In this document: positions 17,160 to 26,066 of the stretch, piece after piece | Numbering within the stretch: position 1 is the first letter of the stretch | Layout of the letters: every line of letters starts with the position of its first letter | Notes under the pieces: generated by a model | The model's database searches: none | Told to the model about the DNA's origin: nothing | What the model saw: the letters and a program-made list of their open reading frames with translations, nothing else | Translations under genes and position numbers: made by a program | Source of the DNA: Desulfovibrionales bacterium | GTDB taxonomy: Bacteria > Desulfobacterota > Desulfovibrionia > Desulfovibrionales > Desulfovibrionaceae | Length of the DNA stretch: 64,000 bases | Reading direction: 5' to 3' | Assembly: GCA_030156255.1 (NCBI GenBank) | Contig: JASGMV010000005.1 | Span: 1 to 64,000 of the forward strand

Positions 17160-18420
17160 CATGCGGCGCCTGCGCATTCTGGTTGTTCTGCCGTTGTATG
17201 GCGGCTCGTTGCCCGTGGCCCGGTTCTGCGTCGCCGCGTTGCGGGAGCTGGGACACACGGCGGAGCCTTTTGAAGCGCCGGATTTTTATTCGGCCTACCA
17301 GGCCCTGAGCCGGCTCAAGGTCACGTCCGACCGCCTCGGCTATCTGCAGAACAGTTATTTGCAGACCGTATCGTCGGCCGTTCAGGCCAAAGTGGAGAGT
17401 TTTGAGCCGGACTTGGTGCTGGCCCTGGCCCAGGCGCCGCTGACGCATCAAACCCTCAAGCGGCTCAAGCGCGACGGCGTTCCCACGGCCATGTGGTTTG
17501 TGGAGGACTTCCGCCTGTTTACCTACTGGCAATCCTTCGCGCCGTTTTACGACCTTTTCGCCGTGATCCAGAAGTCCGTGTTTCTCGAACAGTTGGAGGC
17601 CGTGGGCCAGCCGAACGCCCTGTATCTGCCGCTGGCCTGCCATCCGGACGTCCATCGCCCTCTGGAGCTGACCCCGGGCGAGCGGCGCAAGTTCGGCTCC
17701 AAACTTTCCTTTATGGGCGCCGGCTACCCGAACCGACGCATGGCGTTCCGCCGGTTTGTGGGACGGGATTTCAAAATTTGGGGCACGGAATGGGAGGGCG
17801 ACCACATTCTGGAGCCGCTGGTGCAGCTCAGCGGTGCGCGCATATCCAGCGAAGATTGCGTCAAAATCTTCAACGCCACGGACGTCAACCTGAACCTCCA
17901 CTCCAGCATCCAGGCTGACCGGATCGTGACGGGCGGCGATTTCGTAAACCCCCGCACCTTCGAACTCGCCGGCTGCGGCGCCTTCCAGGTGGTGGACCAT
18001 CGCCAGCTTTTGCCGGAGCTGTTTGCACCGGATGAATTGGCCGTCTTCCACTCCGTTGAGGAGATGGTGGAAATGGTGGACTACTACCAGGGGCGTCCCG
18101 AGGAGCGTCTGGACATGGCCCGGCGGTCGCGCAAGCGAGCGCTCGCCGAACACACCTACGCAGCCCGGATGCAAGCCTTGATGGAGTTCGCGGCCGAGCG
18201 GTTGAACGGCTGGCCCAAGCCGAAGGCGGCCGTGGGGGCGCTGGCTGATTTGCCCGAAGATTTGGCCCGAGGCGTATCGGCGCTGCTGGAGCGGCTCAAC
18301 CTGCCGGCGGACGCAAGCTTCGAAGACGCGGCCCACGCCGTGCGCTCCCGGAGCGGAATTTTGTCCGAACTGGAAACCACCGTGCTGTTTCTGGACGAGT
18401 GGCGCAAGCAGTACGGATAA
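17146..18420 (+). CDS. CgeB-like glycosyltransferase
   Basis: A 424-residue GT-B type protein similar to the CgeB/Glyco_trans_1_2 family. N-terminal Rossmann-like half begins RRLRILVVLPLYGGSLPVARF and has TAMWFVEDFRLFTYW. The C-terminal half has SFMGAGYPNRR, a NPRTFELAGCGAFQVVD motif typical of the family's sugar-nucleotide site, then a helical tail. It is translationally coupled to the family 9 gene before it. In Desulfovibrio such proteins occur in surface or flagellar glycosylation clusters, but no flagellar gene is visible here. Activity and acceptor are unknown. Confidence 0.82.
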   Translation: METNDMRRLRILVVLPLYGGSLPVARFCVAALRELGHTAEPFEAPDFYSAYQALSRLKVTSDRLGYLQNSYLQTVSSAVQAKVESFEPDLVLALAQAPLTHQTLKRLKRDGVPTAMWFVEDFRLFTYWQSFAPFYDLFAVIQKSVFLEQLEAVGQPNALYLPLACHPDVHRPLELTPGERRKFGSKLSFMGAGYPNRRMAFRRFVGRDFKIWGTEWEGDHILEPLVQLSGARISSEDCVKIFNATDVNLNLHSSIQADRIVTGGDFVNPRTFELAGCGAFQVVDHRQLLPELFAPDELAVFHSVEEMVEMVDYYQGRPEERLDMARRSRKRALAEHTYAARMQALMEFAAERLNGWPKPKAAVGALADLPEDLARGVSALLERLNLPADASFEDAAHAVRSRSGILSELETTVLFLDEWRKQYG

Positions 18421-18529
18421 ATGTTTTTTTGTCACACACGGTTTTTTTGCCTCAATCCTGTGGTACGCCCGCATGATGTTCCCGAGTTGAAGGCGGCTGG
18501 AAAACGCATCAGACCAGGAGTTGCTTTGC

Positions 18530-19879
18530 ATGGTTATTGATTTGAAGGCCCTGGCCGAAAGGTTGCTCGCATGGATGAAGGCCGACGTTCTGCAGTGGGA
18601 GGTGGGCGTTGCGGTCGCGCTGTGCGTGGTTGTTTTGGTTGCGGCCTGGGCTGTCGGCCGAAGGCTGCAACGCCGCGCCGAGGCGCGTTTGCAGGCCTTG
18701 CAGTCGGGACGCGGCGCCGCGCAGTTGGCGCCGGTGCTGCGAACCTGGTCGCGGTTGTTGTGGCTCTTGATCGCCGCGGCGCTCTTCGGCGTGTGCATGG
18801 TGGGGGCCAAACTGGCCGGCCAGGTCTATTCTCCCTTTCGGATCGGCCTGAGCCTAAGTCTGCTCGTGGCCGTCATCCGCATGAGTTCGTCCTTGATCCA
18901 AAACCGGATCATCGGCCGGTTTATCGAGATCGTGACCATCGTCGCCGCCGTGCTGAGCGTTTTCGGCGTACTGCACCCGGTCACCGACTATTTGAGCGGA
19001 CTCTCTTTTAGTATTGGTGAATCCGACCTGTCCGTCTACTCCGTCATCAAGGGCTTGGTGCTTGTCGTTATTCTGTTGGAGCTCGCAAAGTTCGTCTCCA
19101 AGCTTCTCGAACGCCGCATCGCCGGCTCCTCGCAACTGACGCCTTCGCTGCAAGTTCTTTGGATCAAGGCAACGCATATTCTCTTGTTTTTGTTGGCCTT
19201 GGTCATCGCCCTGCAATCCATAGGGTTCAGCCTGACCAGCGTGACGGTCTTCAGCGGCGCCGTTGGCGTCGGCATCGGTTTTGGATTGCAGAAGATTTTT
19301 TCCAATTTCATCTCCGGCGTCATTTTATTGCTGGAAAGCTCCATCAAACCGGGAGACACCATCGAGGTTTCGAACATCTACGGACAGGTGAAATCCATGA
19401 ACGCCCGGTTCGTGTCCATGACCAGCCGGGACGGCAAGGAATACCTCATTCCCAACGAAAAATTCATCATCAGCGACGTGGTGAATTGGACGTATTCGTC
19501 CTCCAACGTCCGCGTTCGCATTCCGGTGGGCGTTTCCTACGAATCCGACGTGGAGGAGTGCCTGAAACTCTTGGAGGAATGCGTTAAAAGCGTGCCCCGC
19601 ATCCTTGAGAACCCGGCGCCCAGGGCCGTCGTGCGGCAGTTCGGGGCGGACTCCATCGACTTGGAGCTGCGTGTCTGGATCAAGGACCCGGAAAGCGGGC
19701 TCGGCCGCGTTCGCAGCGATGCGCTTCGCGCCATATGGCGCACTTTCAAGGAACATGGCGTCACGATCCCGTACCCGCAGCGCGACCTGCATCTGGTGAG
19801 CGTGTCGGAGCAGGTTGGCCAGGGCCTTGCCGAAGCCGGCTTCCGGAAAGGCGCGACGTCGGAGGAGCCGACAGACTAA
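18530..19879 (+). CDS. MscS-family mechanosensitive channel
   Basis: A 449-residue inner-membrane channel that opens under membrane tension to release solutes on hypo-osmotic shock. It has several hydrophobic segments in the first 230 residues and then the MscS pore helix and beta domain: FSGAVGVGIGFGLQKIFSNF, GDTIEV and the NEKFIISDVVNW segment. It is longer than E. coli MscS because of extra N-terminal segments and resembles the medium-size YbdG/YnaI types. CAGGAG lies 9 nt before the ATG at 18530. It stands alone, followed by a repeat element (19880-19940). Confidence 0.92.
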   Translation: MVIDLKALAERLLAWMKADVLQWEVGVAVALCVVVLVAAWAVGRRLQRRAEARLQALQSGRGAAQLAPVLRTWSRLLWLLIAAALFGVCMVGAKLAGQVYSPFRIGLSLSLLVAVIRMSSSLIQNRIIGRFIEIVTIVAAVLSVFGVLHPVTDYLSGLSFSIGESDLSVYSVIKGLVLVVILLELAKFVSKLLERRIAGSSQLTPSLQVLWIKATHILLFLLALVIALQSIGFSLTSVTVFSGAVGVGIGFGLQKIFSNFISGVILLLESSIKPGDTIEVSNIYGQVKSMNARFVSMTSRDGKEYLIPNEKFIISDVVNWTYSSSNVRVRIPVGVSYESDVEECLKLLEECVKSVPRILENPAPRAVVRQFGADSIDLELRVWIKDPESGLGRVRSDALRAIWRTFKEHGVTIPYPQRDLHLVSVSEQVGQGLAEAGFRKGATSEEPTD

Positions 19880-19940
19880 GGTTGTTTCCCGGGGAGAAAT
19901 TTTTTGAAAGAAGCTGCTTCCCCGGACTCCTCTTCAAAAC
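19880..19940 (-). repeat. Hairpin intergenic repeat, copy 2
   Basis: The reverse complement (GTTTTGAAGAGGAGTCCGGG...) aligns along about 60 nt with the copy at 4826-4886, with about three quarters of bases matching by eye. The hairpin is less perfect here. It lies between two convergent genes, so it may also act as a terminator. Confidence 0.6.
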
Positions 19941-20422
19941 GGGGCGCCGTTGAGATGTTGCTTGCGTCTCGCCCGGAAGAATTCGCGCAAAATCCCTGCG
20001 CACTCCTGCTCCAATATTCCGCCCGTGGTTTCGAAATGATGATTGGAGAAGGGGAGGTTCGCGCCGTCCATGTGGGTGGTCAGAGCGCCCGCTTTGGGGT
20101 CGAAAGCGCCGAACACCACCCGGGCCAGGCGCGCCTGGATGATCGCCCCCACGCACATGATGCACGGCTCCAGGGTCACGGCCATCGTGGCGCCCGTGAG
20201 GCGGTGGTTGCCGATCTCCCGAGCCGCCCGGCGCAGGCAAAGGATTTCGGCGTGCGCCGTGGGATCGTTCAGGGTGACGGTCCCGTTGCCGGCCCTGGCC
20301 AGAACCTCGCCGCGTTCATTCACGATGACGGCGCCGATCGGAGCTTCCTGGGCTTTGGCTGCGGCCTCGGCCTCGGCCAAGGCTAGGTGCATGAGCGCAA
20401 TGTCTTTGGGGCGTTCGTCCAC
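19934..20422 (-). CDS. tadA: tRNA-specific adenosine deaminase TadA
   Basis: Converts adenosine 34 to inosine in the anticodon of tRNA-Arg(ACG). The 162-residue product carries the zinc deaminase motifs: THAE-type TAHAEI (about residues 55-60; His ligand and catalytic Glu) and LEPCIMCVGA (about 84-93; two Cys ligands). FGAFDPKAGA is also typical. The start is a GTG at 20422 with AGGAG upstream. Length is normal. It is convergent with the mechanosensitive channel gene. Confidence 0.95.
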   Translation of the reverse strand: MDERPKDIALMHLALAEAEAAAKAQEAPIGAVIVNERGEVLARAGNGTVTLNDPTAHAEILCLRRAAREIGNHRLTGATMAVTLEPCIMCVGAIIQARLARVVFGAFDPKAGALTTHMDGANLPFSNHHFETTGGILEQECAGILREFFRARRKQHLNGAPF

Positions 20423-20491
20423 GTTTTCTCCTGCCGCCCGGCCGCCTTTCGCCTTGGCGTAACATGCGCCGACAGAAATGCGTATGTGAGC

Positions 20492-20602
20492 GCTCTGCTG
20501 TATGTCTGTCTTTCAACAGAGCCCGCGCCGTGTTTCGCGGTGCGTCGGCGTCGCTTGAGCTACCGTAATAATGAGCGGACGCAATGCGAACACTTGCGTC
20601 CG
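20492..20602. other. Two hairpins in the leader region before the lipoprotein gene
   Basis: 20492-20500 pairs with 20514-20522 (GCTCTG arms, one mismatch), and 20576-20584 pairs perfectly with 20594-20602 (CGGACGCAA). Neither has a T-run. They may be structured leader RNA of the gene at 20668 or stand-alone hairpins. No riboswitch class could be assigned. Confidence 0.35.
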
Positions 20603-20667
20603 GGGCCGAAAGTATTTATGCCTTATCCTGGCTGCAAAGCCAAGCGGCTCCCTGCAGGAGGTGGCTG

Positions 20668-21219
20668 ATGCGCACGGCGGCGCTCGTATTGATGATTCTT
20701 TTTCTCGCCTACGCGGCGGGGTGTTCCGGAGAGGCTTCGGACGCCCCGGCCGGACATAGGAACGCCTCGTTGACCGACCAGGACATCCAGTTGTTTCTGG
20801 AGGTTTATCCGGCTTATCTGAAATGGGCCAGCGCCCAGGAAAAGCCGGTGACGGACGACCAGGCCAAGAGGTTTCTTTCGTCCCAAGGCGTGGATCCGGC
20901 CAGATTGCAATGGATCATGGAGCGCGTCATGCTGGGGTATATGGCCATCAGCCTGGAGCAGGAGCTTCCTTTGCTGGAGAAGCGTATCGCCGATATGGAC
21001 CGCACCCGCCAAAGGCTTTTGCGGGACGGCGCCATAGATGAGAAGCAAAAGGAAAGCATCCATCGCGAGTTCGATGAACTGATTCGCGAGCAGCAAGAAA
21101 TGGTGAAGAAAATGCGCGCATTCAGCGAAAATGAACGCGAGCTCCTTCTCGCGCATGAACAAGAAGTCGGCGCTGTGCTGCATGAGGCGCTTGCAAAGAA
21201 ACAGGACGCCGAGCAGTAA
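20668..21219 (+). CDS. Lipoprotein with coiled coil, unknown function
   Basis: A 183-residue protein with an N-terminal lipoprotein signal: hydrophobic residues about 4-16, then AYAAGC as lipobox, so Cys18 would be acylated. The mature part is helical. From about residue 95 it is a coiled coil rich in Glu/Lys/Arg (LLEKRIADMDRTRQRLLRDG, REFDELIREQQEMVKKMRAF). GGAGG lies 6 nt before the ATG at 20668. It is monocistronic with a long structured leader. No family is recognised; an envelope role is inferred from the signal only. Confidence 0.8.
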   Translation: MRTAALVLMILFLAYAAGCSGEASDAPAGHRNASLTDQDIQLFLEVYPAYLKWASAQEKPVTDDQAKRFLSSQGVDPARLQWIMERVMLGYMAISLEQELPLLEKRIADMDRTRQRLLRDGAIDEKQKESIHREFDELIREQQEMVKKMRAFSENERELLLAHEQEVGAVLHEALAKKQDAEQ

Positions 21220-21562
21220 CCGCCCTTCCTCCTTCCTTCATTGCACGAGTCGCCGTGGTTGGAGCTTGACGAAAGACTTGGACCAAGACGAATGGGAGCA
21301 AGCCTCTATCCATTCTTATCCCATGGTGAGGGCGCTTCGCGCTCCGCTTTTTCCTGACGCGTCCTTCCAAGCGCCAACGCCCAAAAAAATTATGAACGAT
21401 CGGACGGTCGTTCTGCTGCGATTGCGTGATTTGCGTGAATTCGATCGATTTTTGCGCGTATTTTCTATATTTTATCTTATTGAAATAAAATGATAAATTT
21501 TGAATTACAGCTGGGTTGGGCGGGCAGGTCTGGTTTTTGCTTTTATGGGAGTGGAGCGTGCA
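21220..21562. other. Regulatory gap before the truncated sensor/wHTH gene
   Basis: 343 bp without a supported gene. It turns A/T-rich towards its right end (21440-21500). It holds one copy of the island motif (21421-21430, ATTGCGTGAT, directly followed by TTGCGTGAA) and a weak GG-N10-GC element at 21527-21540. Short frames here lack ribosome sites. Confidence 0.5.
21421..21439 (+). promoter_or_regulatory. Candidate activator site upstream of the truncated paralogue
   Basis: ATTGCGTGAT followed by TTGCGTGAA. It differs by one base from the 10-mer repeated at 25943 and 25983 upstream of the sigma-54 promoter. Its position, about 140 nt before the start codon, suits an enhancer or autoregulatory site. 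Confidence 0.4.
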
Positions 21563-23236
21563 ATGAACCAGTCCTCCACCACCACCCGGCCGTCGCGGCT
21601 TGTGACCAAGACGGCTTTATATTTGGCTCCGGCCGTTGCTCTGGTCATGCTTTGCTGTTTCCTGAGCGCCCAGCGTCTCTTTGATGCGAATGAAAAGGAG
21701 AAGCGGCGGGTTGAAGTCCAGTCCAGAACCGAAGAGTGCGCCCACCAGTTGGAGTCCGTGCTGGAAACCTGCCGCCAGGATTTGCTCCTGGTCGCCGCAG
21801 GCGCCCCGGACGGGCGAGGCTGGGCGCAACGGTTCGCCGATTGGAGACGGATTCGGACCGCGCCCTACGGCGCATTGTTTTGGGTCCCCGACGACCTAAG
21901 CCGACCCACGCTTCTCGCCGATGGCGCCGACGAACTTAGAGAATATTTCGAGCCCGGGCTGCGACGCAGTCTTATGGATGCGTTGCGAGCCGGCGGCCAA
22001 CGAGAAGCCTTGCAGGGCGGCGTGCGTTTCGTCGGGGGCGGCGCGCCTCTGAGCGGGGAAAGCGCCGCGCCGTTTTTTTTATTCGCATTGCCCCGTAACG
22101 AAACCGCCTTAGGCCCCGGCGTCCTGTTTTTGTCTTTGGACGCCCGTGCGCTGCGCAACAAATTGCCGTCGCTTCCCAAAGCGGACGCCGCGGCCGGAGG
22201 GTGGAGCGACGAGCGCTTCGCATGGTTCGCCGATGCGGATGGCTGGATTCTTTTTCAATCCGGCCCGGAGGGAGAGCCGGACAGCCGCTTGGAGACGTAT
22301 CTGGCCCGGACCGGCCTGCGAGGCGCCCTGGGCAAGCCCGGGTACGCCTCGGCTTTTCGGCCGATGGAGGACCATGGGCAATATTGGCGGATGATGGCCG
22401 CCGTCTTATCGGAAAACGGCGACGAGGCGAAAATTGTTCAATGGCCGGACGACCGAGGCGTGTCCGCCGTGGCCCCGGTGCGCCTTCCGGGGCTCGACCA
22501 AGCCTTCACGCCGGTGGGCGTGGTGGTGTACACGGACCGCCACCGCGGCGTTGCGCCCGGCGTCTTGTATCCTTTGTCGTTGCTGCTGGCCTTGGCGGGC
22601 TTCGTCGTCTTGATCGTCTGCCTCGCCGTGGCGCACAAATTGGCGGCCAGGCCCCTGCGGGAGCTTGCCGATGCGCTGCAAGACGACGACGCCTTGGCGG
22701 CTGCGGATCGGGCTGCGCGCGCGCCCTGTCGGGAGGCGCGCCGGGTGGGCGAGGCCGTCCACAGCATCTTACAGAGAGGCGCGCAACAGGAGGCTATGAG
22801 TCCGAGCGCCGCCGGCAAGTTGCGTGAACCGGCGGTCATCCAGACCAACGGGGCGTATGGCGTTGCGCCGTCCGGAGACCATGCGCATGGCGCGGAAGGG
22901 GTGCAAACTTCCAGTATGCCAATCGACCGCCATGGGGATGGCGTCTTGCACGCAAAAGCCTTCAATGCTCGGCGTCCCGCCGTTCTCCAGATAGAAAACG
23001 GCTTGAGCTCCCGCCAGGCGACGGCCTTGTCGGAGATTTCGCGGCGAGGAGTCATCACGCGCAACGAGTATCAGCAGATCGTTGGAGACGGGTTGCCCGC
23101 CCGCACGGCGATCCACGATCTGAACGATCTGGTGCGCAGGGGATTGTTGACCAGGCAGGGACGCGGGCCGGCGACGCGTTATGTGGTCGTTTCGTCCGGC
23201 GAGGCGGTGGAATCCTCCCTGGAGAAGGGGGCCTGA
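21563..23236 (+). CDS. Membrane sensor fused to winged helix, lacking AAA+ domain
   Basis: A 557-residue paralogue of the sigma-54 activator encoded tail to tail at 23353-25917. It has a first membrane segment (about residues 17-38), a periplasmic sensor (about 40-325) with FAWFADADGWILFQSGPEGE and YLARTGLRGALGKPGYASAF matching the activator (YSYLFDADGWMIFQS, YLARAGYTGTLGKPGQPMAF), and a second membrane segment (about 335-360). A linker follows. Its C-terminal winged helix (LSEISRRGVITRNEY...TAIHDLNDLVRRGLL) matches the activator's C-terminus. The whole AAA+ module is absent, so it cannot drive sigma-54 polymerase. It may compete for the same DNA sites. The ATG at 21563 has GGAG 7 nt upstream. 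Confidence 0.82.
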   Translation: MNQSSTTTRPSRLVTKTALYLAPAVALVMLCCFLSAQRLFDANEKEKRRVEVQSRTEECAHQLESVLETCRQDLLLVAAGAPDGRGWAQRFADWRRIRTAPYGALFWVPDDLSRPTLLADGADELREYFEPGLRRSLMDALRAGGQREALQGGVRFVGGGAPLSGESAAPFFLFALPRNETALGPGVLFLSLDARALRNKLPSLPKADAAAGGWSDERFAWFADADGWILFQSGPEGEPDSRLETYLARTGLRGALGKPGYASAFRPMEDHGQYWRMMAAVLSENGDEAKIVQWPDDRGVSAVAPVRLPGLDQAFTPVGVVVYTDRHRGVAPGVLYPLSLLLALAGFVVLIVCLAVAHKLAARPLRELADALQDDDALAAADRAARAPCREARRVGEAVHSILQRGAQQEAMSPSAAGKLREPAVIQTNGAYGVAPSGDHAHGAEGVQTSSMPIDRHGDGVLHAKAFNARRPAVLQIENGLSSRQATALSEISRRGVITRNEYQQIVGDGLPARTAIHDLNDLVRRGLLTRQGRGPATRYVVVSSGEAVESSLEKGA

Positions 23237-23352
23237 TCCCGAGTGATCGGCGGGCGGAAAGCGTTTTTGGAATCCACGACCGATTGCGGCGCGGGCGGCT
23301 TGTCGCCGAAAGGCGGGACGCCAGCGGAGCCTTCGATCAACTGCGCGCCCCG

Positions 23353-25917
23353 TTATTCCTTGGAGGAGTGTTTTGCTGCAACCGCTCCGAAATTGACTTG
23401 ATAACGGGTGCTGGGTCCTGCGCCGAGTTTGACCAGCAGTCCGCGCTCCACGAGATCCGACAAGTCGTTGAGGGCGGTGCGGGGCGAGATGGTTTCCTGT
23501 TGCATGGCCTGGTAGTCCGCCCGGGTCAGGCTTTCCGTGTCGGCCAGGGCTCTGAGGGCGATTTTTTGTCGAGGGTTGAGCCCGTCCAACTCCGTTTTGG
23601 GGGCCTTTTCCTGCAGGGCGGACGCCGGCTCGGGGCCGCTTTCGACGGGAGCGAAGCTCTGGTCGGCAAACGTTTCGCTTCCGAAACTGGCCGGCTGGGA
23701 CTCCTCCGGCCAGGTAAAGACCGTTTCCTGCGGGAGTTCGGCGGTCTCCTCGTCCAGGCGAATGTCTTCATTCTGGATGAGAGCGCCCTCGGACATGATG
23801 GCCGCCCGGAGCATGGCGTGCTTCATTTCCCGCACGTTGCCCGGCCAGTCGTGGCGTAGTATTTTCTCCAGGGCTCCCTTGCTCAACACAAGCTTGGACC
23901 GTCCCGCCTGGGCCTCCGCCATGCGCAGGAAGCTCATGGCCATGATGGGAATGGACTCCTTGAGCGTGCGCAGGGGCGGGGTGTGGATGGTGACGACCTT
24001 GAGCCGGTAGTAGAGATCTTCCCTGAATTGGCCTTCCCGGATCATGGCCCGCAAATCCACGTTCGATGCGGCGAGAATGCGCACATTGACGTCGATTTCG
24101 CGGTCGCTGCCCAACGGCCTGATTTTGCGCATGGCGATGGCGCGCAACAGGGCCTGCTGCACCTTGGGAGTGGCGGATTGGATTTCATCCAGGAACAAAA
24201 CGCCGCCCTGCGCCTCCTGAAAGGCGCCCTTGCGATCGCCGCGAGCTTCGGTGAAAGCGCCTTTGACGTGGCCGAAGAGGCTGTCCAACAGCAGGTTCTC
24301 GTCTAACGCGCCGCAGTTGATGGCGATGAACGGATTTTGAGAACGCGGGCTCAAACGGTGCACCGCCTCGGCGACGAGCTGCTTGCCGGTGCCGGTTTCC
24401 CCGACGATGAGTACGTCCGCCTCCACTTGGGCGGCCTTGCGGACGTCGGCTCGCAAAGCGTCCAGGAGAGGCCCCACGCCCAGAAGTTCTTTGGGCTCGT
24501 CTTCGGACAGGTCCGTCGCCGCGGCGTCGAAGGTCGCGGGTTGTCTGGCCTGGACTCCCTCGATGGCCGCATCGCGCTCCCGTATCTCCGTCATTTGTCG
24601 GCGCACCGTCCGGATCATCTCATTGAGGGCGTTTTTTAGCGAAGACGTTTCCGCGTCGTAGTCGGGCAGAATGATTTCCGTGAGCTTGCCCGAGGCCCGG
24701 ATATCGTGCATCGCGGCGGCCAGCCGGATGATGGGGCGGGTGATGGTTCTGCCCAGGAAATACGTCACCAGGGAAAGCAGAACGATCGTGGCTAACGTGA
24801 TGATGAACATGACGTCGATGTGTTTGTAGCCGGCGCGAAGGTTCAAAGAGCTTTTGTCGATGTTGGCCAGCCCGGCGTAGATTACGGGCGCTCCGCCGGG
24901 AGTGGGGCTGAACAGGACGGGAGCGTATCCCATGAAGTAGGATTTGCCGAAACCCGGCGTATAGGCTGTTGTTTCCGGCTCTTCAATGACGCCGTGTCGC
25001 CCCTGCAGGGTTTCGGCGTGCATGCGCCAGTATTCGGTGAACTTTGATTCCGGGCGAAAAGCCATGGGTTGGCCCGGCTTGCCCAGGGTCCCTGTATAAC
25101 CGGCCCGCGCCAGGTAGGTGGCCATTTCATGGTTGGGTTTGTGGAGATCGGCGGATTGAAAGATCATCCACCCATCTGCATCGAATAGATAGGAGTAGCG
25201 GACTTCCGGACTGCGGGGGACCGCCCAGAGGGGTGAGTCTTCGGAATTGTACAAGGACAAGAGGTCTCTCAATCGCTTGGCCTTGATCGAAAGCAGGTAG
25301 GCGCCTTTGACGACGTTGTCCTGGCGCAGCGGGACCGTGAAGCGTATGGCCTCCTCCCGCAGCAAGGCGCCGTCCGGCTGGGGCCTGACTTCGACCAGCG
25401 CCACGGGTTCGATGCGCACCGTCAAAGGCGGTAGCTTTGATGCGGCGCGGGCCGAAGCCATGGGGTCGGGCGAGGGACCGTCCGGGCCGAACGCCTGGAT
25501 GCTTCTGGCGGCTCCATTGGCCAGAATGCAGTACGCCGGTTTGGAGTCGCCGTCGAAGGGGACATAGGCCAATTCCAGATAGCAGCCGGGGCGAATGCGG
25601 TCCAAGTGGGACAGGCGCGCCGGAAGATCGTCCGCCGCGGGGGCGTCCTCCGCGATGAACAGCAGGTCGTCGCGCGAACGCTCCAGGAAAGAGCCGAGTT
25701 CCCGGGCCAGACCCAGCGTCTGGAACTGAACGCTGCGTTGCAAGGCGTTGTTTAGAAAATTGTTGGAGAAAATGTAGGTCACATAGCCGGTCACGGCGAG
25801 AAGCGCGACCACGGCCGGAATCAACACCACCAGCAATTTGAAGCTGATGCGTCCCTTCCGGATCGCCTCGATGAACCGCAGTGGGACACGATGCTTGTTC
25901 GCCCCTTCCCCCTCCAT
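23353..25917 (-). CDS. Membrane-anchored sigma-54 activator with sensor and wHTH
   Basis: An 854-residue transcription activator of the bacterial enhancer-binding type. Order: membrane segment (about 24-45), periplasmic dCache-like sensor (to about 370), second membrane segment with HAMP-like stretch (about 375-430), linker, AAA+ domain with Walker A GETGTGKQ (about 502-509) and Walker B LFLDE, then a C-terminal winged helix (about 790-845) instead of the usual Fis-type helix-turn-helix. The sigma-54 contact loop reads GAFTEA (near 555) instead of GAFTGA, an uncommon change at a key position. The ATG at 25917 has GGAGG upstream; a GTG 3 nt earlier is also possible. It is divergent to the sigma-54 promoter at 26067 and presumably controls it. 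Confidence 0.92.
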   Translation of the reverse strand: MEGEGANKHRVPLRFIEAIRKGRISFKLLVVLIPAVVALLAVTGYVTYIFSNNFLNNALQRSVQFQTLGLARELGSFLERSRDDLLFIAEDAPAADDLPARLSHLDRIRPGCYLELAYVPFDGDSKPAYCILANGAARSIQAFGPDGPSPDPMASARAASKLPPLTVRIEPVALVEVRPQPDGALLREEAIRFTVPLRQDNVVKGAYLLSIKAKRLRDLLSLYNSEDSPLWAVPRSPEVRYSYLFDADGWMIFQSADLHKPNHEMATYLARAGYTGTLGKPGQPMAFRPESKFTEYWRMHAETLQGRHGVIEEPETTAYTPGFGKSYFMGYAPVLFSPTPGGAPVIYAGLANIDKSSLNLRAGYKHIDVMFIITLATIVLLSLVTYFLGRTITRPIIRLAAAMHDIRASGKLTEIILPDYDAETSSLKNALNEMIRTVRRQMTEIRERDAAIEGVQARQPATFDAAATDLSEDEPKELLGVGPLLDALRADVRKAAQVEADVLIVGETGTGKQLVAEAVHRLSPRSQNPFIAINCGALDENLLLDSLFGHVKGAFTEARGDRKGAFQEAQGGVLFLDEIQSATPKVQQALLRAIAMRKIRPLGSDREIDVNVRILAASNVDLRAMIREGQFREDLYYRLKVVTIHTPPLRTLKESIPIMAMSFLRMAEAQAGRSKLVLSKGALEKILRHDWPGNVREMKHAMLRAAIMSEGALIQNEDIRLDEETAELPQETVFTWPEESQPASFGSETFADQSFAPVESGPEPASALQEKAPKTELDGLNPRQKIALRALADTESLTRADYQAMQQETISPRTALNDLSDLVERGLLVKLGAGPSTRYQVNFGAVAAKHSSKE

Positions 25918-25942
25918 CACGTTTCCTCCCCCCTGAACAATC

Positions 25943-25992
25943 ATTGCGCGATGCGAAATCGTCACGCAATTTATTCTCCTAAATCGCGCAAT
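25943..25992. promoter_or_regulatory. Paired candidate enhancer sites for the sigma-54 activator
   Basis: ATTGCGCGAT at 25943-25952 and its exact reverse complement ATCGCGCAAT at 25983-25992, with a partial ACGCAAT at 25964-25970. They lie 75-125 nt upstream of the -24 box at 26067, typical for enhancer sites, and next to the activator gene. Near-identical sites occur at 33375 and 33425. Confidence 0.6.
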
Positions 25993-26039
25993 TTGCAAGA
26001 GGCAATCGGCGCCATTTTTTTTACACAACCTCTAATACG

Positions 26040-26066
26040 CTGAAAAATAAAAATATAATTTTTCAG
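26040..26066. promoter_or_regulatory. AT-rich inverted repeat abutting the sigma-54 promoter
   Basis: CTGAAAAAT (26040-26048) and ATTTTTCAG (26058-26066) form a 9-bp inverted repeat with an A/T-only spacer directly upstream of the -24 box. It could be a bending-protein (IHF-like) site or an operator. No similar repeat was found at the other sigma-54 promoters. Confidence 0.35.

Noticed and set aside
20610-20667. GCAAAGCC segment in the lipoprotein leader resembling part of a c-di-GMP riboswitch
   Set aside because: Only this short piece matches; the other conserved part of the GEMM motif and the paired stems are absent.
21527-21540. GG-N10-GC element as sigma-54 promoter of the truncated paralogue
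   Set aside because: The -24 half is poor (GGTCTG) and the predicted start would leave almost no leader before the ribosome site; not listed as a promoter.
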